Part shown: positions 11,966-24,284 of the stretch, one piece after another
How positions within the stretch are numbered: position 1 is the stretch's first letter
Layout: each line of letters begins with the position of its first letter
NCBI RefSeq assembly: GCF_003286085.1
Contig: NW_020825327.1
Location: 806,001-870,000, forward strand
From: Drosophila persimilis
Lineage: Eukaryota; Arthropoda; Insecta; Diptera; Drosophilidae
DNA: 64,000 nt
Reading direction: 5' to 3'
The notes under the pieces: model-generated
Seen by the model: only the letters and a program-made list of their open reading frames with translations
The model's database searches: none
What the model was told of the DNA's origin: nothing
Position numbers and translations under genes: made by a program

Positions 11966-13638
11966 CATAAAAATATACATACTTTCTTACCAATTTGTAA
12001 CGTTCGTTCAAAACCATTGTGCACGAATCCGTCAATTATATCTAGCTTTTCATTATAGCGAAGCTCACTTCTTATTGCCATTTAATGCATCATACGGGCT
12101 ACTTCAATTTCATTTTTTTCATTCAATTTGTAAACAAAATTTCAAATTGAATCAAAAGCAGTATTTTCAAACCCAGGCTGGAGGGATTTGTTTGGCTCCT
12201 ATCTGAACAACAATTTGCTAAAATTTTTAATTCCTTACTAATCTGTAAATTATTAATATCTTTAATTTTTTGGCTGGGAACATATTTTTTATGCTTTCTG
12301 CTCTGGAATTTTGTTTTTTTGGATTTAAATCTTTTTTTCTGTTTTGTATTTTTGCCAGTAGCGTGTTGCAATTTTTTTTTATAAACGTTACTTGACTTTG
12401 AAAATGTATTGCAATTAGCGCTAATAGATAAGCTTTTGTTATTTTATTGTAATTACTTCAGGTTCAATAAATTCATCACAATTACTTTCCAGCTTTTCGA
12501 CTAAATTTGAAGTTGTGGAATAGATTCGGTTTCAATTTTTTCGTCCCTATATATGCAGTAGAAAAATTATCTTCGCAGATGAAAATATGTTTCCCCAGTG
12601 AAATACTATATTTTTCGTGCTAAGTTTGACCACAAATGGTCGCGCCTTCTGTCTACGGGGTGTCATTAAAAATCACGGCAAACTCGGAAATAATTGCTGA
12701 AATTTCGTTCAACCAACAGGGATACCCTCACCCATACGTAATGGAATATGTGTAGATGACTGGATCCAGTTTTACGGGAGTTAATTTAACTCGGGCCCCT
12801 ACGGAGACTTAACCTACCAAGAGCTCTTGTTAAGGGTCCCCGGGACATAAACAATAAACAATATTTTTCCACAAATCGCTCGACCAAATACGGTAGACTG
12901 ATGGGACCCCCGCGTCGCCCACTAAGGGTTAATCTTCCGGAACTGAACAGCTGATCGCTGATTTAGGTTCGTGAAAGGTGTTGGTGTTTTTACATATTTA
13001 GTTCAATGGCCGAGATTTTACGGTAAACGGTTTAAGCTAATACTAAATACTAAATAAAGGACAACACACTGCCGTCGACTTTCTCGAAATCCAGTGTTTC
13101 TCTCCAGGAAACCTTCTGGCCCGGTTCTGGTGGCTGTATTCCTTGCCGGCTGTGAGTAAAATTTCCTGCATTACAACGTATTTGCACGCCCGCCTTTTTC
13201 TGTACTCACTTCAAACTTTCTGATTTAAGCACAAAATTTCATATTTCGACGTTACTCTTCCGTCCACGCTCCACGATTTCCATAATCCAATCCACGTTTT
13301 CTAATATTTTCACTCCTATTTATCCCTTTTTCCCTTACTAATACATATAACTAATCCTATTCTATTCCTTATACCCCCAGTAACGGATCAAGCTCCTCCC
13401 GATGTCCCCATACACCATCGAGCCTCCCTGGACTTCCGCTAGATGGCGCGTCGCCCTCAGCCCTGACCACCAATCGTTCAGGTGGGACTGGAACAAAATT
13501 ACCATACATTTATACACAAAATTGGATGATATACAAATATACGAACAAAAAATAATGATTTTTGTCCAATTTCTCGATAAAAATTATCAAATATCACAAT
13601 ACAATCAAAAAACAAAAAATTGTTTTCATTGATCCACA

Positions 13639-14129
13639 TTGCTGTGATATCAAACCTGCACAAGTGTATTTCACCCGCCGTCTTCCGTTTCCACAATGGA
13701 CGAGCATCTGTGGCATCCACATATCTCAGAGATTATTAAGGCAATAGGAACCAAATTTGGTATCCACACTCCTGCTGAATCTCACCGTTAAAAGTATATT
13801 TCCAAATTATGCCCCACCCGATTCCGCCCCCACAAAGGACGAAAATCTGTGGCATCCACAATTTTGAAAATAGGAGAGAATTAAGAAATCACAATCAAAA
13901 ATTACCATATCTACCAGATTGCCGAATTTGGATCAGATCGGATCACTATTATAGCCAAAAGAAAAAAGTTAATCTGCACTGGCTACGCCTCGTCCGAGGA
14001 CACGTTCTGACCGGTTTTCGGTATCTATTGAACGCACTCTTTGTCGTTGTTAGCGCCGTCTGCCAGAGGAGACTATCGGGTATAAATGTAAAGTTGCGGT
14101 ATCCGCAGCAACTCTAAACGTTCCCCGTC
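13639..14129 (-). mobile_element. SGM/DINE-1-like fragment in tandem unit 3
   Basis: Same fragment as at 5795-6285, carried in the third unit. Confidence 0.8.
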
Positions 14130-15385
14130 ATTTTTAGAATAAAAACGGTGAAACAGCAGAAGGAATTGAATGAACAAATGAAACTCAATAAAAGTGTTTA
14201 TCTAAGTATTTCTGAATTGAATTATGATTTTTTTTATTGCAGCAATTCGAATTTCTTTTTATTTATTATAACTAGTTCCAGATCGACTACTGGTAACTAG
14301 TTCGGAACTACCTCCTGAGCAACTAGCTACTGATAATCGACAGGGCAACGAGAGTGGAACCAGAATTGGTTCCGCGCTAGGACATGCATGCTTTGTGGGT
14401 ACTGTGAATCGGAATACAGTTCAACTGAATCATGACTCTAGCTCAATTGTCAATGTGTTTTTGTAAACAGCGTGAAATATTGATAGTGCTCGAGTAGCAC
14501 ACGATTCAGTTAAACGAGACGGGATAATTTTTTGATTACTGATTACTGCAGGGCTCTAATCTGAAACCACGGAGGTGAGAATGGTAACTAGTGGTAACGG
14601 CACCGGCTCGGAACTAGTTACCTTGTAGGAAGAGAGCAGAAGAAAACGGCTGGTGTCGGCGAGCGAATAGAAAAAAAGAGACTGGAAATAGATCAAATCT
14701 AATAATTAATATAAAAGTCTCCCAAACCAATATATAACATTTTTTTTGTCAATATATCAATTTATCAATAGCGAATTCAAACGACATATAAAATAAATAC
14801 ACATATAAAACTCACATATACATATGTGCTGATTGATTACCGGGTACCCCTCGATTTTATTATTTTGGTTGCGTTTTCTAATCAATATCTATCGATAAGG
14901 CTCTGGCGTTCGGCTACCGCTGCGTTATCATGAGCCAACCAGCCTCGCTTTGCATATGCATATAGTGCACCCAATTCGTGCTCACAAAAATATATAATTG
15001 TAAGCTCTTCCGCTTTCAGAGTTTGGTTGCTGTTTTCTGTTGTGGTTCCAGCGTATTTTACACGCTAGAACTGAAATTTGTGTTTTGTGTTTGTTGCTGT
15101 TTCGCTTGAGCGTCCAGCGCATTTTAATTCTACGGATGCTGCCATTTGTGAAATATTTAATTTTTGGTTTCCGCGCTCACATACTCTTTACTTTCTGGTC
15201 TGTTGACCAGACCCGCTGCGAATAAGCGGGCATCCCTAGGGAGAGCTCACACACTCCTCTATCCCTACACCTTACCTACCGATATCCCAACCACCAAAAG
15301 GCCTGGCCCAACCCGCAAGACAGCAGGGAAAACCAGCGCGGAAGACGCTAGGGAGAATCCAAAGGGGTTTCACACCTGATCCGGG

Positions 15386-15889
15386 GTGGGTGGTAAATCG
15401 ACTCCCAGGACCGATACCTTGGCAGATTTGCTATGCAATCCTGCGGCTGCTCTGCCTGCTGGTAAAGTAGGGGGGGATGAGTTACCATCTGCAAGCGTCC
15501 AAGCCAAGACATACACATATGCTGACAGAAGGAGTGCTGGCAACATACTCCGTCGGCAGAACGCAAGCCAGATGTCCAGCCCAACGGACAAATGGCTAAA
15601 GAAGGTTGAGTGGGCCTCGAAGGTGCGGCCGAACTTTGGCAAGGAAGCACCGAAGAAGGAAGCCCCTCAGCCAAAGAGGCAGCGCTCGCAGGAGACTCCT
15701 GGACCAACACCGAAGCGCTCTAGAGTACTGCCGAGTGCATCGATCGTGCAGATTGCCAGAGAAAAGACGTTGATTGGCGTCCTGGACAAAGGCAGCGCGG
15801 ACTCGAGAACTAGGGACCAGTGGAAGTGGCTGGAAGCAAAACTGGCCGCTGCTTCGAGCTGTTGGAAAAGCAGTCTGGTCCCGTCATAA
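15386..15889 (+). pseudogene. LOA-clade LINE ORF1, N-terminal fragment (unit 3)
   Basis: Identical at protein level to the fragments at 7542 and 11462, and carried by the third tandem unit with the same defects. Confidence 0.7.
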
Positions 15890-16600
15890 CATAAAAATAT
15901 ACATACTTTCTTACCAATTTGTAACGTTCGTTCAAAACCATTGTGCACGAATCCGTCAATTATATCTAGCTTTTCATTATAGCGAAGCTCACTTCTTATT
16001 GCCATTTAATGCATCATACGGGCTACTTCAATTTCATTTTTTTCATTCAATTTGTAAACAAAATTTCAAATTGAATCAAAAGCAGTATTTTCAAACCCAG
16101 GCTGGAGGGATTTGTTTGGCTCCTATCTGAACAACAATTTGCTAAAATTTTTAATTCCTTACTAATCTGTAAATTATTAATATCTTTAATTTTTTGGCTG
16201 GGAACATATTTTTTATGCTTTCTGCTCTGGAATTTTGTTTTTTTGGATTTAAATCCTTTTTTCTGTTTTGTATTTTTGCCAGTAGCGTGTTGCAATTTTT
16301 TTTTATAAACGTTACTTGACTTTGAAAATGTATTGCAATTAGCGCTAATAGATAAGCTTTTGTTATTTTATTGTAATTACTTCAGGTTCAATAAATTCAT
16401 CACAATTACTTTCCAGCTTTTCGACTAAATTTGAAGTTGTGGAATAGATTCGGTTTCAATTTTTTCGTCCCTATATATGCAGTAGAAAAATTATCTTCGC
16501 AGATGAAAATATGTTTCCCCAGTGAAATACTATATTTTTCGTGCTAAGTTTGACCACAAATGGTCGCGCCTTCTGTCTACGGGGTGTCATTAAAAATCAC

Positions 16601-19574
16601 GGCATAGAACATCTTTCGGTTCCTCATGCAAAATGTTGTTATTGTATGTATACAAGTGTATATCTGTACATTATATTCGTATATTCGATATTTAACAAAA
16701 CTAGCATTTGAAGCATATATAAAAAAAACAGTTTATCCGAAATTTTGGGGCAAGCATCTTCAAAAAGTGCGAGCTCAAAAAATGGTAAAGTAGGTTAAAT
16801 AGTCCATAAATTCCAGCAACCGTAGAACCTATACATGCAGAATGTGATAATGCGTTTACTTCAACACATTAAAGTACGCTGGACCCTCAAGAGAAATAGC
16901 ACCAAAAACAAAATAAAAATTTCAGTTTTAGCTGCCAGCAATAATAAAACAACAAGCAAAGTACGTGAGAATGCGTGTGCAACCATACATTAAAACTCAC
17001 TGGAACTGAAATTAAACTCTGAAAACGAATAAGCATCACATATTTTTGTGAGAAAATATTGAAGCAGGCTCCGAACTTTTACGAACTATGGTTTCAGCCA
17101 AAACGTTTCGTTTTAGGTGCTCCCCTTTTTAAAAATATTTCGTATGAAATGAAAAGTATGGATCATTTTCTCATCGATTCTGAAAAACAAAATCAACAGA
17201 CCTGGTTGCTTCGTAAGTGTACAGCGTGATAAAATGTCTTCATTTTTTCAATTGCTTGTTTTGATGCAAAACGACGACAGAAAGTTCGTGATTTAAGAAG
17301 ATAAAGAAATACTAGATGAAACACCTAAGTATTTACCATGTCTGACGAGCTGTGAGTATCAGGCTGCATATTGCAAATTAAATTGCTAATGGTCAAAAAA
17401 GAAATTCTTCTATTTCTGCTGTTATGCGTAAACATTTATTTCTTGCCAACGTTCCGATAATCAAATCGGACTGCGTCAGCTGTTTGCACGAGCACGAGAA
17501 GTGTTGTTGCCCGTACCAATTATTTTCGAGCCAAATTCTAGTTTGGGTTAAGAAAAAACTATTTATAAAGAAACCACACGCTAAATTGTCCTGGTGCCAA
17601 ATTAATGTTAATGTCATCTATTTTTCTTCGTTTGCAATTAAGATTCGTTCTTTTGTCATTTCGTTTACTTTTCATTTCGTCAAGGAAAATGTTTTCGTTT
17701 TGAAAACGGAGAAATCTTACGCATTATGAAAATGGAAGCACCAATTATGTGATTTCAAAATGAAAACTCGGACAACTTTTGTGAAAGTGAAAACTTGAGC
17801 CTGGCTTATTGTGTGTGTGTTGTACTAACACATGCAAATCGTTGCTGTGTTGGCTCACGATAACGCGGCGCTAGCCGAATCCCAGAGCTATCTTTTTCTG
17901 CTCCATTTCTATTCATCTGATAACACTAAATAAAACTATGCAACAACATGTTTACTCCACGAACCAAAGCGTCTCTTTATAAAAGATGTTGAATGAATTA
18001 TGGTTTTTATTTTTTTTTTATGGTAAGAGTTTTTTTAATGAAACAAAAATGGTATTCTGGTATTTTATCAAATTTTTACTTTAAAAACTCAGGAAAAGTC
18101 GAAAAAAATCTTTCAGTTAACGCAAAGACTTCTTTTAAAAGACTCTTACGATTTTGATGCAATTTTGATATTGTTGCTTTTAGAAACCATAGTAATTGAC
18201 AAGACAGAAAAAACCATGCGAATATACATATGAGTAACATGAGTTTTGGAAATATTTTACTCTGTTTTTGACACAATATTATTATTTTCATCTGGTTTTT
18301 ATCCCATATGTAGTTTTTCCATTTAGTAACATAATTGCATTTTTAGTCCACAAAAAATCCTTTTGGCATTAAAATCCCAATTTTCATTAGACTTATTTTG
18401 ATGCCAGGCGTGTTAAAATGTCTATTAATTTTTTTCTTTTTAATAAAGGAAACCCGGAACTGTCTGAAACAATTGCGCGATTTTCATTTTCCGACGAGTA
18501 TAAAACCAATACTTTTACAGGTGAAAAACTGCTGTTAGGCCACAGAAAATAATTCTTTTTAAACATTTTCCTTGTAGATCCATATTTCCTCTTTACTAAA
18601 CGAAAATGGTTAGCACGAAATTTTCACTCTCAAAAATGTATAATTTGGTCCTATGGAGTAGTTGGAAAATGCGACTGCTGAAGACAGACAAACTGAGAGC
18701 TCTCATAGACACTGCAGTGGTCAGAGGCGAAGCATAAAGAATTTTGCTCTCTGTTGAAAAAGCTACATACCCGCCAGCATACCGCCAGCAACCCCGCCGT
18801 TGAAAAGCTTTTTTGTGCGTCATGCAACATAATTCCATAGTCTTTTTTTTGACACGCTTTAGTTATGCCAAGTTAGTTAGTCATTTCCGCGGATCGCAAA
18901 CGTATGTTCGTAGCTTTTTGATGTAAAATTATTTTTAAAAAAATGTACTAGTTTTTTAAGCCATTTGTCATTTTGTTAGCTCTGTTTAGTTCTCTATGGG
19001 GTTCATCCAATTTTTAGTTTTCATAAGGATTGCAATGAAGTTTTGGTCGCGAACGTACACGAAATAGAAGTCCTGGCTTAATCTGGAATTGGGAAAATCT
19101 TCAAAACAGAAACAAATATTCTAAAGAAGATAATTTTTTTTTAAAGAGGATTAAGGTGGGTTCCTATCGAGTATTTACACAATAAATTATTGTTCTTTAC
19201 GTACGCGTCGAGAACGTTTTTTTTCATGTTTTTTTTTGTTACTTTATCACCTCACATTTTTCTATGAATCACTTCATATTTCCTTGACAAACAACATAGT
19301 TGATTTTTAAGAGACACTTTGAGGAAACATTTTTATTAAGAATCATCTTTCTTATAGAAGATCATGACTATAAAAATAACAAAAACCCGAGTAAAACTAA
19401 CTTTTCTTATTTGAATAGGTTTTCATCGAAGCTAACGAAATTATGTGCCAATTGGTTCAATTTCCGTTGGCTCAGTTTCAATGTGTTTTTATTGACCTTT
19501 CATTTTTTAGCCTCAGTTGGCATTTCCACGAAGTTTACGAGGGATATAATTCGGTGACTTTATGAATGAAACAC
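16601..19574. other. AT-rich spacer without a recognisable gene
   Basis: About 3 kb of AT-rich DNA. Open frames are short (up to about 100 codons) and resemble no known protein. One segment, 17828-17893, is similar in reverse orientation to 7050-7117 of the 3.92 kb unit. A stretch near 19310-19450 resembles 28625-28770 weakly, suggesting an old dispersed repeat. Nothing else is supported. Confidence 0.6.
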
Positions 19575-19975
19575 TGGTTTTTTCAGCATGGTCCAACGAT
19601 TCGCTAATATATGTATCCCTTCTCGAGAGCTTCAAAGTAGGCTTTTTTGTGAGATGACTTCACTGTTAGACTCAAGTGTCTTTCCGCCGAGCCATTTCTT
19701 CAGGTTCAAGAAATAATCGCTCAGGGTGGTTTAGGGAGCATCATTTATGGAAATCAAAGCTATCACTCGAATGCGTTTGTGGTCAATTATGAGCAAGCGC
19801 GGCAGTTATTTTGCGAAACGGTTTCTCATGATCAAGTGTTCATTCAAAATTGAAACCACTGAGCCCATTGATAAGCCTATGGCTTCCACAATCTGGGCGT
19901 CCAGGACGTTGGAATTGATTGTGAAGACTTACCGTAGTATTTATCAAGCTTAGCCTTGATTGAGTGAAATTTTCT
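19575..19975 (-). pseudogene. Fossil mariner-family transposase, internally deleted
   Basis: In pieces, the minus strand gives a recognisable mariner transposase: IKAKLDKYYGKSSQS (about 19965-19920), then RPGRP, then VEAIGLSMGSVVSILNEHL and a stop followed by LPRLLIIDHKRIRV. After a large internal gap it gives SDYFLNLKKWLGGKTLESN, then KAYFEALEKGYIY and ANRWT. These match the order of the mariner DNA-binding part, the WVPRLLT-like linker and the C-terminal SDYFLFPNLKKWL region. The catalytic middle is missing, and there are several stops and frameshifts. Terminal inverted repeats were not found. It is a dead element next to the 3' end of Cep164. Confidence 0.75.
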
Positions 19976-20447
19976 CCGCAAAAAATTCTTTATGTACTCA
20001 CACGAATTAAAATAGTCCATCAATGGCTGTCAAACACAAGCTAAATAACGCAGATTTCTCAAGTTTTGACAGAAATGAGCTGTTGACAGTAGGAGTGTTG
20101 TCCTAATATTTGTTATATGGGAGGTTAAAATAGACACGGGCTTATTGAACAGTTAATAATTTAACTACTTCATAATTTAATTGTTTCCTTGCCTGTGTTA
20201 AACACATGAGTGAAATGCCAAGTCCTACGATAAGATGTAAAAAAGATCAAATGAAAAAAATTATGGAAGTCAGTCGTTTTCATTTTTAAATGGATATTCT
20301 CTTTAATCATTTGACTTCCTAACGGTCGGCTAATAAGTAATACAGCACATAACAGACAAACATTCTAGATCGCATTGCATATTATGGTCAAAACACTCCA
20401 CTACTGGTTTTTTTTTTTTGTAAAATGGTGTGCCCACTTGCAGAGCT
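19976..20447. other. 3' flank of Cep164
   Basis: AT-rich DNA between the mariner remnant and the Cep164 stop codon. It should hold the Cep164 3' UTR. Apart from a variant poly(A) signal, nothing is recognisable. Confidence 0.5.
20302..20307 (-). terminator. Possible poly(A) signal ATTAAA for Cep164
   Basis: On the minus strand the common variant ATTAAA lies about 140 nt downstream of the Cep164 stop codon. No canonical AATAAA was seen closer to the stop. Transcript data would be needed to confirm it. Confidence 0.3.
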
Positions 20448-23400
20448 TCACCCTTTTGCGGCTGCATTAATTACAGATGCGCTGATTGAATTATAATCAC
20501 TTTCACCATTAACTTCGCTGATACCAGCAATTTTGGTTTTCTCTGTGATTCCGTGTTGAATTCCAGTGCCGATTAGCAGCTCATGCTCCGTTTTGGTCCG
20601 ACGCAGCCAATCGCGAAGGTCGCGAGAGCGTTTCACCAAACTGGTCGAATAGTTTACAGGCCGTCGATTTTGGGAGACGATACTATTGGCCGCCAGAATC
20701 GCACCACCCATCGAGCCTTGCATATGTCCAGCAGCTAACTGGCGATAGGTCTCAAGACGATCCGCAATTGTTGGTTTTGGTTGAGATGCAGGTACCGCCT
20801 CGATACCACTGCTATCGCTGATACCATGGCTAGATGTTGAGTTGCTTGCTTGAAACGGAGAAACTATAGCTGTTACGGTATCCTGCTGGCTAAGCATGTG
20901 TGTCCACTTAAGGTCGTTAGAAAATTGTATGGCCATGGTCGATAATGATTCCTGATGATGCTGTTTTTGTTGATTTTGACTTAGTATGTCAAGAATTTCA
21001 CAAATCTCTTCGTTAAGAATTTCAAGATTCTGAATCCATTCGATGGATTCCTGCTGAAAGTATTCTCTGCGCTTCAGAAGATCTGCGCCACTGGCGAAAT
21101 CAGTGCTGCTAAAGCCAGAACTGGATTGCGACGAAAGATCGCTGAGCGTTGCAGCATCATCCAGATTGGTACCGCACTTGTCTTGCTCGTACATGCAGAG
21201 CAGGCTCCGTTCTAGATGCTTTAGCCTTATAACCTTCTCACCTAACAAAGCACGTGTGCGATGTAGGTTTACTTCCATCTCGGTTAATTCTTTTTCCTCT
21301 TGGATATGCTGGTCCAGCCACTGCTTAGGTAACAAAGGGGGAGTCTTGATCCGCTGTTTTATATCGCGTTGCCGTAACCTAAAGTCACTACGGTCTTTTT
21401 TCAAAGATTCTTTGGCTCGACGTACTGAATCCCGTTCCATATGTATGCGATGTTTAAAAAATTCCAGTTCCGAGCCCACACCCTCAATAGCATGATCGTT
21501 GGAAATATCAGTAAACGGGTATCGAAGATGAAAAGTGGCGTCAACCGCATGATCTGGAAACTGATCCTCTAAATCCTCTAGCTTTCGCAGTTGGTACCGT
21601 AAATTTTCAACAGGAGTGAACGCACGTTCCAGTTGATATTTATAATCGGAGTTAAGTCTAGAGGTTGATGCTGATTTAGCGCGTGAAAAGACCCTCTTCC
21701 GTGACCCTCCAAGTTCCTTAAGCTGATTGCTGTTGTTGTTTTTCTCTTGAATTTCCGCGTCTGAATTTCTGTTTCCGCTTAGCTTGACTGTACCACAACC
21801 TTTGCAGCTTGTGGGTTGTGAAACAGGTAAATAACGACCATTGGAGTAGTTATTTGATACTGTTGTGTCCGACTGACTGATTGAGGTGTTCGTCTCATTC
21901 TTGAGCTGCCGCTGCCCGATGCATTTGCTGCTGATATTCTGCTTATTAAGCTGTGTCTTCGGAAGCCCCAGTGGTTTTTCTTTTAAGCTGCCTTTGACTG
22001 CCTTATCTGAGTAGCTCACTGAGTGATCTTCCCTATTTTCCATGGGATTTTTGGATAAAGAGCGCTCCGTTTCAGAGCCAATGATAGCGTTGGTCTTATT
22101 ATTTTGGCAATTTTTCTGAAAAGCGAGTACCTCGCGTCGTCGATTGCGTCGTTCTAAGGACAGTCTAACGTCCGTTTTAAGTCTTACGTATTTTTCTTTG
22201 AGACAACGATATTTGTCCTCAAGTAAACGTTTTTCACAGCGAACTTTCTCGTAGAGTCTCTCCTCACCCTTCTCGCGAAATCGTTTATTTTCCAATTCTA
22301 GCTCATGGGCAAGATTGTCCCGCATTTGTGATAGCCTGACTGCTTGCTCGCGGCGAAGAATCTCTTCCTCACTATGGAGGTCACGCTCTAACTCATTGAG
22401 AATCTCAGAATGGTTACTCTGCAGTATGGCCATTCGAGCCTTATGTTCGCTTACTATTAGAGAACGCTTGCTTTGCAGCTGAAGCTCCAGCTTGCCCCGA
22501 TATTTTTCAATTTGACTCTCGAACGCTTCTTCGAGTTGGTGCTGGTGCGATGTAAAGCGCAAATCGTATTCATGTCTTAGGTTCTTTAGCCTTACCTCAT
22601 GCTCGCGTTTGATTGCCTCATCGTTACTTAAAAAACTATCTGTCTGTTTATATAGAGTACCTAACTTGCTGGCCATTTTAAGGCCCTGCACGTTTTTTGT
22701 TGATACCTCCGCGGATTTGCGCTGCAACAGCTCTAGCTCATGGCTATGCTTGCGACCCAACTCATCCAAATCAAACGGTCTGTTGCTTACTGGATTTAGG
22801 GCATCTTGCTCTGAATTTTTTTTTATAATAAAGCTGCGAACAAAACTAGGCTCAGGTTCTGGGTCATTGTTATCTTTGTGTTGCCTCGTTGTAGCACCTT
22901 CTTTTAATTCACATATCGACCTACACGTAACAGATGTTGAGTCTACCAAATTATGCTCCATGGGTGGATTGTTACTACAAGCCATCATCTTCTCAATAGT
23001 TTGAGTTTTGGGTACGGATTTTGATAAGCCGCTTGTGCAACGGCTTAAGCTACACTTTCCCTCTTTGAGATTACCATGGAGCAATTCATCATTATAAATA
23101 TTTTCACCTTTAAACATGTTATTAGCTCGATCTTCATTAAAATCGTAGTCCATCCCCGCCTCTACTTCCTCGTCGTCCAGGTTGACGGACAACTCGCTAG
23201 TCTGGCATAACTTTGGCGAGAATTCATCCTCGGGTGAGTCTCGCATGTGGTGCATCTCCTCTAAATTAAAGCGCACGCTTTTTTTATCATCAAATTCTGT
23301 CGTTGGATCGTCACGGTCCATGCAACGGTTTATATCGAACACACTTGATTCACGGAGGATACCCTTTACACAAAGTAGTGGAGTACTTCCACCTATTTTT

Positions 23401-24185
23401 ACTTGTTCCAAGTTTTGACGAGGCTTGAGAAACCTCCTGGAACCGCTTGCACCTGAGAGCAGAAACATTCCATCTCGCTGCTCCACTATAGAATCTGAGT
23501 TTTCCCTTGTCTCCTCGTTTTCCCTGCTTAGTGCCAGCATCCTGTGAGATAGTTTAGATGCGGATAAATGTGTGTTCATACTAATTGGAGAATTTGTGTT
23601 GCCGTTTTCAAGTTGAGCATTTTTAACACAATTGAAAATTTGACCGAAATTCCTAGTGCGAGACTCTAAAAATCGATTAACACCGCCACTAAATACACTT
23701 GCACCTGCAAAACTGGTCGTGTGAGTAGAAACGGAATTAATCATTGACGCCTGCGTTTTAACGCTGTTGAAAGGTGAGTTGATTTCGTAGAATTCATCGG
23801 CACAATGCATACTGCGTATACCAGAATCCAACTGGGATATATCATCTGAGCTATCAATAATAACCATGGCTCCTTCAGGAATTATCGCCCCTATGTTATG
23901 ACGTGTCTTCTCTACTAATTCACGATACACAGCATCTAAGGGATGATCCCACTGCGACTGCTTGGTGAACGTATTATGATAGTAATGACCGTTCTTCTCC
24001 TCGGAGTAGCTGTAGAAGATTAAAAAAAAAACCTTCTTAGTAATACAATGGCTGATTAAAACCGTAAGCTCACCAGATTTTCCACTCCGAAGGCAGTGCG
24101 GCCATCAAACCTTCCTTAGCGAGATAAAGCAAATGGTGCTCCTTAAGAGGATCGATCCCTATCAGCGTGGCATAATCGTAGATCT
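20448..24185 (-). CDS. Cep164: Cep164 homologue (centriole distal appendage protein), first coding exon not found
   Basis: Two coding exons are visible: 24185-24074, then a 64-bp intron (24073-24010, GT...AG), then 24009-20448 ending in TGA. Together they give 1223 residues plus a split first codon. The start (IYDYATLIGIDPLKEHHLLY, then LAKEGLMAALPSEWK) matches the conserved Cep164 N-terminus. The intron interrupts a Cys codon inside a WW domain (W34 and W57 of the visible part, ending QWDHP). The middle (about 506-670) is a long charged coiled coil. A second helical stretch lies near 916-976. In the family, Cep164 sits on centriole distal appendages and helps start cilium formation; the WW region recruits TTBK2 in vertebrates. 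The frame is open throughout, so the gene looks selected or recently active. An N-terminal exon of about 25-30 residues is expected but was not recognised between 24186 and 30000. The function is inferred from homology. Confidence 0.88.
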
Positions 24186-24284
24186 CTATAAAAGAAGTTT
24201 TGATGAGTAAAATATAAATATTTGAGAAAATATAATTTGTCATTCCAAAAAAGTAAATGTATTCCATAAATAACACAAACCCAC

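Larger units (their letters stand above)
8753..12676 (+). repeat. 3.92 kb tandem unit, copy 2 of 3
   Basis: 3924 bp, with the same content and order as copy 1. By eye the differences from copy 1 are few: an atct insertion near 12200, a g-to-a change near 10659, and a c-to-t change near 12332. It joins copy 1 without any spacer. Confidence 0.97.
12677..16600 (+). repeat. 3.92 kb tandem unit, copy 3 of 3
   Basis: 3924 bp. It shares the atct insertion with copy 2 and has a private change near 12959 (gctgatcgctgattt instead of gctgatcgcagattt). After ...aaatcacggca the array ends and unrelated AT-rich sequence begins (tagaacatc). Confidence 0.97.

Noticed and set aside
4833..16600. Triple repeat as a CRISPR-like or rDNA-like array
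   Set aside because: Units are 3.9 kb, carry transposon fragments, and have neither spacers nor rRNA sequence.
17424..17729. 101-codon plus-strand frame with several Cys residues
   Set aside because: No recognisable domain, AT-rich composition and no start context; it looks like chance.
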